NCBI GenBank assembly: GCA_004356175.1
Contig: SMXV01000006.1
Span: 1-9,198 of the forward strand
Reading direction: 5' to 3'
DNA: 9,198 bases
Source of the DNA: Acidobacteriota bacterium
GTDB lineage: Bacteria; Actinomycetota; Acidimicrobiia; Spongiisociales; UBA5794
The notes under the pieces are model-generated. The model searched no databases, was not told where the DNA came from, and saw only the letters and a program-made list of their open reading frames with translations. A program made the translations under genes and the position numbers. Of this stretch, positions 5,746-9,198 are shown piece after piece. Every line of letters starts with the position of its first letter. The stretch's first letter is position 1.

Positions 5746-7617
5746 TCAGGTAATTGAAAGGCCCACTTCGATGGCGTCGTACACCGTGTTACGTCGTACA
5801 GCGTTGCGGTCAAGATCAGAGATCAGGTTGCGGAAGTCAGATGCGGAAACCTCGGTGCCATGATCAGCACCCGCGGCACGAGATATCGACTCGTCCATGA
5901 GAGTTCCGCCAACGTCGTTGCATCCTGAGCGAAGCAGTGCCTCTGCACCTTCAAGACCGAGTTTGACCCATGAGGCCTGAATGTTGTCGATGAGCCCAAT
6001 GAACGCGATACGCGAGACAGCATGGACGAGAATCACCTCGTCCCATGTCGGACCCGGCCGTGCGTGTCCCCTCAGCCATATCGGTGATCCCATGTGGACG
6101 AACGGGAGTGGGACGAACTCCGTGAATCCGCCGGTGCGGCGCTGAATCTCGCGTATGACCTCGATGTGGTTCGCCCACGATCGTGGGCTGTCGACATGGC
6201 CGAACATGATGGTCGACGTTGTGCGCAGACCAATGTCGTGCGCAGTGAGCATCACCTCGGCCCACTGGCTTGTGCGGATCTTGTCCGGGCACAACGTAAG
6301 GCGCACGTCGTCGTCGAGTATCTCCGCTGCGGTGCCGGGAAGAGTGCCGAGTCCGGCGTCCTTGAGCAGCACAAGCAGCTCTCGAACGGTTGTGCCGAGC
6401 GTCTCTGCTCCCTGCCAAATCTCAAGCGGCGTGAAGCCGTGGATATGCATGTCAGGGACCCGTGCTTTGATGGCTTCGACAATGTCGATGTAGAACTGGC
6501 CGGTGAAGTCAGGGTGGATACCGCCTTGTAGGCAGACCTCGGTTGCACCTCTCTCCCATGCCTCCTGGCTCCTGTCGACCACCTCGTCGATTGAGATCAA
6601 ATACGGTTCGCCGCGGAGGTCGAGCGACCGTGGGCCTTTGGAGAACGCGCAGAAGCCGCACTTGTAATAACACTGATTTGTGTAGTTGATGTTGCGGTTG
6701 ACAACGAAGGTGATGTCGTCACCAACAATCTTCTGACGAAGAGTGTCGGCAACGTCGGCAATGGCCTCGATATCGCCTCCGTGAGCTCCAAACAGCAGCT
6801 CGATGTCGTCTCTCGACGGTGCTTCGCCGTTGAGAGCTGCACGCAGGATCGGCGCGATCTGCTCCGATGCGTCGTTGAGTGTCCTTGAGCTGCCCTGAGT
6901 CCACGCATCGTCTGGCCACGCTGCCGATACACGCGTGTCGGACTCAGGCGTGTGCACGTCGCGGCCGGGTGCCCACTCTCCTCGTGGTCGTGCCTGCCCA
7001 CTTCCGTCTATCTGGTTGAGGTATGAGGCGAACGCTCCCGGTTCAAGACTTCGAGACGCCACGTCGTAGTCGACTCCGACGGGGAACGCTGTGCGCTCGA
7101 CGAGTTGTCCCTGTGCCAGAGCGTCGCGCAGTTGCCCGATGCGCTCGGAGTCCCAGTCGCGAAGCAGCAGGTCCCCCGCACCGTTGCCGATAGCCTCGAC
7201 GGCATCTTCAACGGTGTCGACAAATGTCGACACGACAACGTCGCATCCGGGTAGTTGGGCGAGTTGAACCGCCTTAGCGACGGCCGAGCGGCTTGTGCGG
7301 AGAAACGCTGCACGTGTGAAGACGATTGCGTCGAGATCGTGCATTGCAGCTCCGGAGGAGACAATGGTAATCCTCCACCCCTCGACACCTCGCTTGCGAA
7401 GCGCCTTCGTCTCGTCGGACTTGACAGCGTACGCTGGTGCGGCCGCTGCTCCGTCGCCACTCACGAGAAGTAATCCGCCTTTCTGGGCGGCGACCACGTC
7501 GTCCGTCGATGGATTTGCTACCTCGACAGCGAGAGAACCTTCCCTTCGTCGTGTCGTCGCCCAATTCTCATTGACCTGCTCTGCGGGTCGGGTCTGGAGG
7601 AATGTGACCTTGTGCAC
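5746..7617 (-). CDS. cofH: FO synthase subunit 2 (CofH) with a long N-terminal extension
   Basis: CofH is a radical-SAM enzyme that joins 5-amino-6-ribitylaminouracil to the 4-hydroxybenzyl part of tyrosine, the first of two radical steps to FO, the F420 chromophore. The protein has 623 residues, whereas a stand-alone CofH has roughly 350-400. The CofH part starts near residue 245. Cys316, Cys320 and Cys323 in NQCYYKCGFC form the CX3CX2C [4Fe-4S] site; VNRNINYTN (307-315), EVCLQGGIHPDFTG, GTLPGTAAEILDD, TEFVPLPFVHMGSP and GGTLMDESISRAAG all match the family. Residues 1 to about 240 do not match CofH. They show alternating strands and helices (for example VVSTFVDTVEDAVEAI, 128-143), then a low-complexity linker (about 205-245). 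The start is GTG 7615-7617; its first base overlaps the cofG TAG (TAGTG), with no clear Shine-Dalgarno site, which suggests termination-reinitiation coupling. The only internal ATG before the cluster domain is at residue 92, so the extension looks truly part of the protein. Confidence 0.93.
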   Translation of the reverse strand: MHKVTFLQTRPAEQVNENWATTRRREGSLAVEVANPSTDDVVAAQKGGLLLVSGDGAAAAPAYAVKSDETKALRKRGVEGWRITIVSSGAAMHDLDAIVFTRAAFLRTSRSAVAKAVQLAQLPGCDVVVSTFVDTVEDAVEAIGNGAGDLLLRDWDSERIGQLRDALAQGQLVERTAFPVGVDYDVASRSLEPGAFASYLNQIDGSGQARPRGEWAPGRDVHTPESDTRVSAAWPDDAWTQGSSRTLNDASEQIAPILRAALNGEAPSRDDIELLFGAHGGDIEAIADVADTLRQKIVGDDITFVVNRNINYTNQCYYKCGFCAFSKGPRSLDLRGEPYLISIDEVVDRSQEAWERGATEVCLQGGIHPDFTGQFYIDIVEAIKARVPDMHIHGFTPLEIWQGAETLGTTVRELLVLLKDAGLGTLPGTAAEILDDDVRLTLCPDKIRTSQWAEVMLTAHDIGLRTTSTIMFGHVDSPRSWANHIEVIREIQRRTGGFTEFVPLPFVHMGSPIWLRGHARPGPTWDEVILVHAVSRIAFIGLIDNIQASWVKLGLEGAEALLRSGCNDVGGTLMDESISRAAGADHGTEVSASDFRNLISDLDRNAVRRNTVYDAIEVGLSIT

Positions 7618-7619
7618 TA
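7615..7619 (-). promoter_or_regulatory. cofG-cofH TAGTG stop/start overlap
   Basis: On the minus strand the cofG stop TAG and the cofH start GTG share one G. With no ribosome-binding site visible for cofH, a ribosome finishing cofG probably restarts directly on cofH, keeping the two FO-synthase subunits in balance. Confidence 0.75.
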
Positions 7620-8753
7620 CGCGGACACTTTCGTATCAATGGCTGCATAACCACCAGCATCGGATCGGGCAGAAGCGTCGACAAGCAACTGAGGATCGAT
7701 CCACTCGCTCGTCAGATATTCGGGATACACCGGGAGGCGTGGGCGGAGCTCGAATCCGTGTGACGCCGTCACCTGTGCAAGAGTTTCGAGGTGAGGCCAC
7801 GGGGCTTCGGGGTTGACCCAGTCGATCGTGAGCGGACTCACCCCTCCCCAGTCATTGATGCCTGCATCGAGATACACGGAGAAGTCGTCTGTGAGGTTTG
7901 GCGGGACCTGGACATTGGCCTCCGCGCCGAGAATCCAACGGGCGAGCGCAACGACTCGCACGAAGTACGGAATCTCGGGTTCTGGCGAGAAACGCATCCG
8001 GGTATCTGCCTTGGCCCTGAAGTTCTGGATAATGAATTCCTGGAGGTGTCCATGTTCGGCTTGCAGTTCCGCAAGGGCGAACAGGCTGTCTACAACTTCT
8101 TCGTGCGTCTCACCTATGCCGACGAGGATCCCTGACGTGAAGGGAACCATCTGGCGTCCCGCTGCGCGGATCGTCTCGACACGAATCGACGGAACCTTGT
8201 CAGGGCAGTTGTGGTGTGGCATGCCGGGTTCGGTAAGACGATCAGAGATGTTCTCAAGCATGAGCCCCATGGACACATTTGTTGGTCGAAGCTGACGAAT
8301 CTGATCCTCGCTAAGAATTCCTGGGTTTGCGTGCGGGAAAAGCCGAGTCTCAGAGCGGATCAGTTCGGACATCTGGACGACATAGTCGATTGTTGTTTCC
8401 ACACCGTGGGCGTCGAGAAACTCCTGAGCCTGGGGCCATTTGTCCTCCGGGCTGTCACCGAGCGTCAGCAGGGCCTCTGTGCAGTCGAGCTCGTCTCCTG
8501 CCGTGACGATCGCAAGTACATCCTCTGGCGTGAGGTACTCACCTCCCGCGCCGGGTGGCTTCACGAAGGTGCAGTAGGTGCATGTGTCGCGACACATGGT
8601 TGTGATGGGGACAAAGACTTTGCGTGAGTAGGTAATCACGGTGCCGTGCCCCTCGTTGCGGAGGCGTGACGCTTCCGCGATCAGATCGTCGGAGGGCCGA
8701 TCACCGGTGAGTAATGCAACGGCGAGTTCTGGGTCTGGTGCTCCAAGTGGCAT
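7617..8753 (-). CDS. cofG: FO synthase subunit 1 (CofG)
   Basis: CofG is the radical-SAM enzyme that turns the CofH product into FO (7,8-didemethyl-8-hydroxy-5-deazariboflavin). The protein has 378 residues, normal length for a separate CofG. From the ATG at 8753, Cys54, Cys58 and Cys61 in CRDTCTYC form the CX3CX2C cluster site, preceded by TYSRKVFVPITTM. Other family marks are TEALLTLGDSPEDKWPQA, NPGILSEDQI, MGLMLENISDRL, VPFTSGILVGIGET, IIQNFRAKADTRM, QVPPNL and DWGGVSPLTIDWVNPEAPWP. The C-terminal YLTSEWIDPQLL matches the FbiC segment just before its linker, so this gene corresponds to the first half of mycobacterial FbiC. TTG at 8754-8756 is an alternative start one codon upstream. It begins 12 bases after the exporter stop and is coupled to cofH by the TAGTG overlap. 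Confidence 0.96.
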   Translation of the reverse strand: MPLGAPDPELAVALLTGDRPSDDLIAEASRLRNEGHGTVITYSRKVFVPITTMCRDTCTYCTFVKPPGAGGEYLTPEDVLAIVTAGDELDCTEALLTLGDSPEDKWPQAQEFLDAHGVETTIDYVVQMSELIRSETRLFPHANPGILSEDQIRQLRPTNVSMGLMLENISDRLTEPGMPHHNCPDKVPSIRVETIRAAGRQMVPFTSGILVGIGETHEEVVDSLFALAELQAEHGHLQEFIIQNFRAKADTRMRFSPEPEIPYFVRVVALARWILGAEANVQVPPNLTDDFSVYLDAGINDWGGVSPLTIDWVNPEAPWPHLETLAQVTASHGFELRPRLPVYPEYLTSEWIDPQLLVDASARSDAGGYAAIDTKVSA

Positions 8754-8765
8754 CAACGAAAGCTA

Positions 8766-9198
8766 TCAGACCTGCGGTTCGTGCTGAACGGTTGCTTCGA
8801 CGACCTCTTCGTCGATCTCGGTGGGAAGACCTGCCGCGTCTGGGATATCCCTCTCGAGATGGCGTAGAGCGCCCACGGACCACGCCACCATCGAGGAAAC
8901 CACAACGAACAGTCCAACGGAAACGAAAAACAACCCGTAGGCGCTTGCGAGGCCGGTGCCAAAGAATCCCTGGAGCCAGATTCCGAGGGTGGACGTTCCG
9001 GTCATAAGGGGCACGAATACACGATCAGCGAGCGGCCCCACAAGAATAAGGCTCAGCGGCACCGCCGCTGATGCGACGGCAGTGCGAACTGCGAAGACTC
9101 TGCCCTGGATGTCTGGCTCGATCTTTCGCATCCAGAGTGCCTGGCTGAAGGCGCCCGCGATTGGAACAGTGAACAGAGCAACCCAAATCGCAAGGACG
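8766..9198 (-). CDS. MFS transporter, macrolide-efflux-like, C-terminal part
   Basis: The frame is open from the right edge (9197 inward) to the TGA at 8766-8768, giving 143 residues of the C-terminus; the start is outside the window. The stretch WMRKIEPDIQGRVFAVRTAVAS begins at residue 22 of the fragment. Its I-x-P-x-x-Q-G-R-V-F-A core is the hallmark of the MefA/EntS-like branch of the major facilitator superfamily. Hydrophobic segments follow at about 1-20, 42-62 (SAAVPLSLILVGPLADRVFV) and 86-110 (AYGLFFVSVGLFVVVSSMVA). The cytoplasmic tail is acidic (EIDEEVVEA). An internal ATG at 9129-9131 lies within a membrane region and is not the true start. It is probably a multidrug or metabolite exporter; the substrate cannot be told. 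Its 12-base spacing to cofG suggests co-transcription, but a link to F420 is inference. Confidence 0.85.
   Translation of the reverse strand, partial: VLAIWVALFTVPIAGAFSQALWMRKIEPDIQGRVFAVRTAVASAAVPLSLILVGPLADRVFVPLMTGTSTLGIWLQGFFGTGLASAYGLFFVSVGLFVVVSSMVAWSVGALRHLERDIPDAAGLPTEIDEEVVEATVQHEPQV

Noticed and set aside
6886..7617. The CofH extension as a 3-dehydroquinate synthase II-like or TIM-barrel domain
   Set aside because: One strand-helix stretch looks similar in pattern, but there is no diagnostic motif, so I leave it unassigned.
1..9198. CRISPR arrays, tRNA or rRNA genes, toxin-antitoxin pairs
   Set aside because: No regularly spaced repeats, tRNA-like arms, rRNA sequence or typical small gene pairs were seen on either strand.

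Overview
The window looks like a chromosomal segment of an F420-producing actinobacterium, possibly of the Acidimicrobiia type; that placement is inference. The support is a moderately GC-rich sequence, frequent GTG starts (cofH, trmD, rplS, lepB), the FO-synthase genes cofG and cofH of coenzyme F420 biosynthesis, and a small CPGC/HWHxxCW protein of a kind I associate with actinobacteria. Almost everything from 942 to the right edge reads on the minus strand.

Left edge (1-941): the window opens inside the C-terminal domain of an IS110-family transposase (+ strand, cut by the window edge). From about 475 to 941 a coding-like signal moves through all three + frames, and I read it as a decayed gene. 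Bases 283-474 hold no recognisable gene. This part looks like an accessory or mobile-element scar.

Bases 942-2511 (minus): a two-gene operon of a crotonase-fold enoyl-CoA hydratase/isomerase relative followed, 7 bases later, by a double-hotdog (TesB-like) acyl-CoA thioesterase. This suggests acyl-CoA metabolism. The crotonase lacks both hydratase glutamates. At 2590-2826 (+) lies a small conserved hypothetical protein with a possible metal site, convergent with yraN.

Bases 2840-5080 (minus): a housekeeping block trmD - rplS - lepB - yraN, covering tRNA m1G37 methylation, ribosomal protein L19, signal peptidase I and a UPF0102 nuclease-like protein. It follows the common bacterial order, but rnhB is absent between lepB and yraN, and the rpsP/KH/rimM genes usually found before trmD are absent.

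Bases 5087-9198 (minus): in that upstream place sits MFS exporter (partial) - cofG - cofH - tetR, leading straight into trmD with gaps of 6 to about 65 bases and a 1-base overlap between cofG and cofH. CofG and CofH together make FO, the deazaflavin chromophore of F420. In mycobacteria the two are fused as FbiC. Here they are separate, translationally coupled genes, and CofH carries an unexplained N-terminal extension of about 240 residues. That extension is the most novel item in the window. The whole run from the exporter to yraN could be transcribed as one unit.
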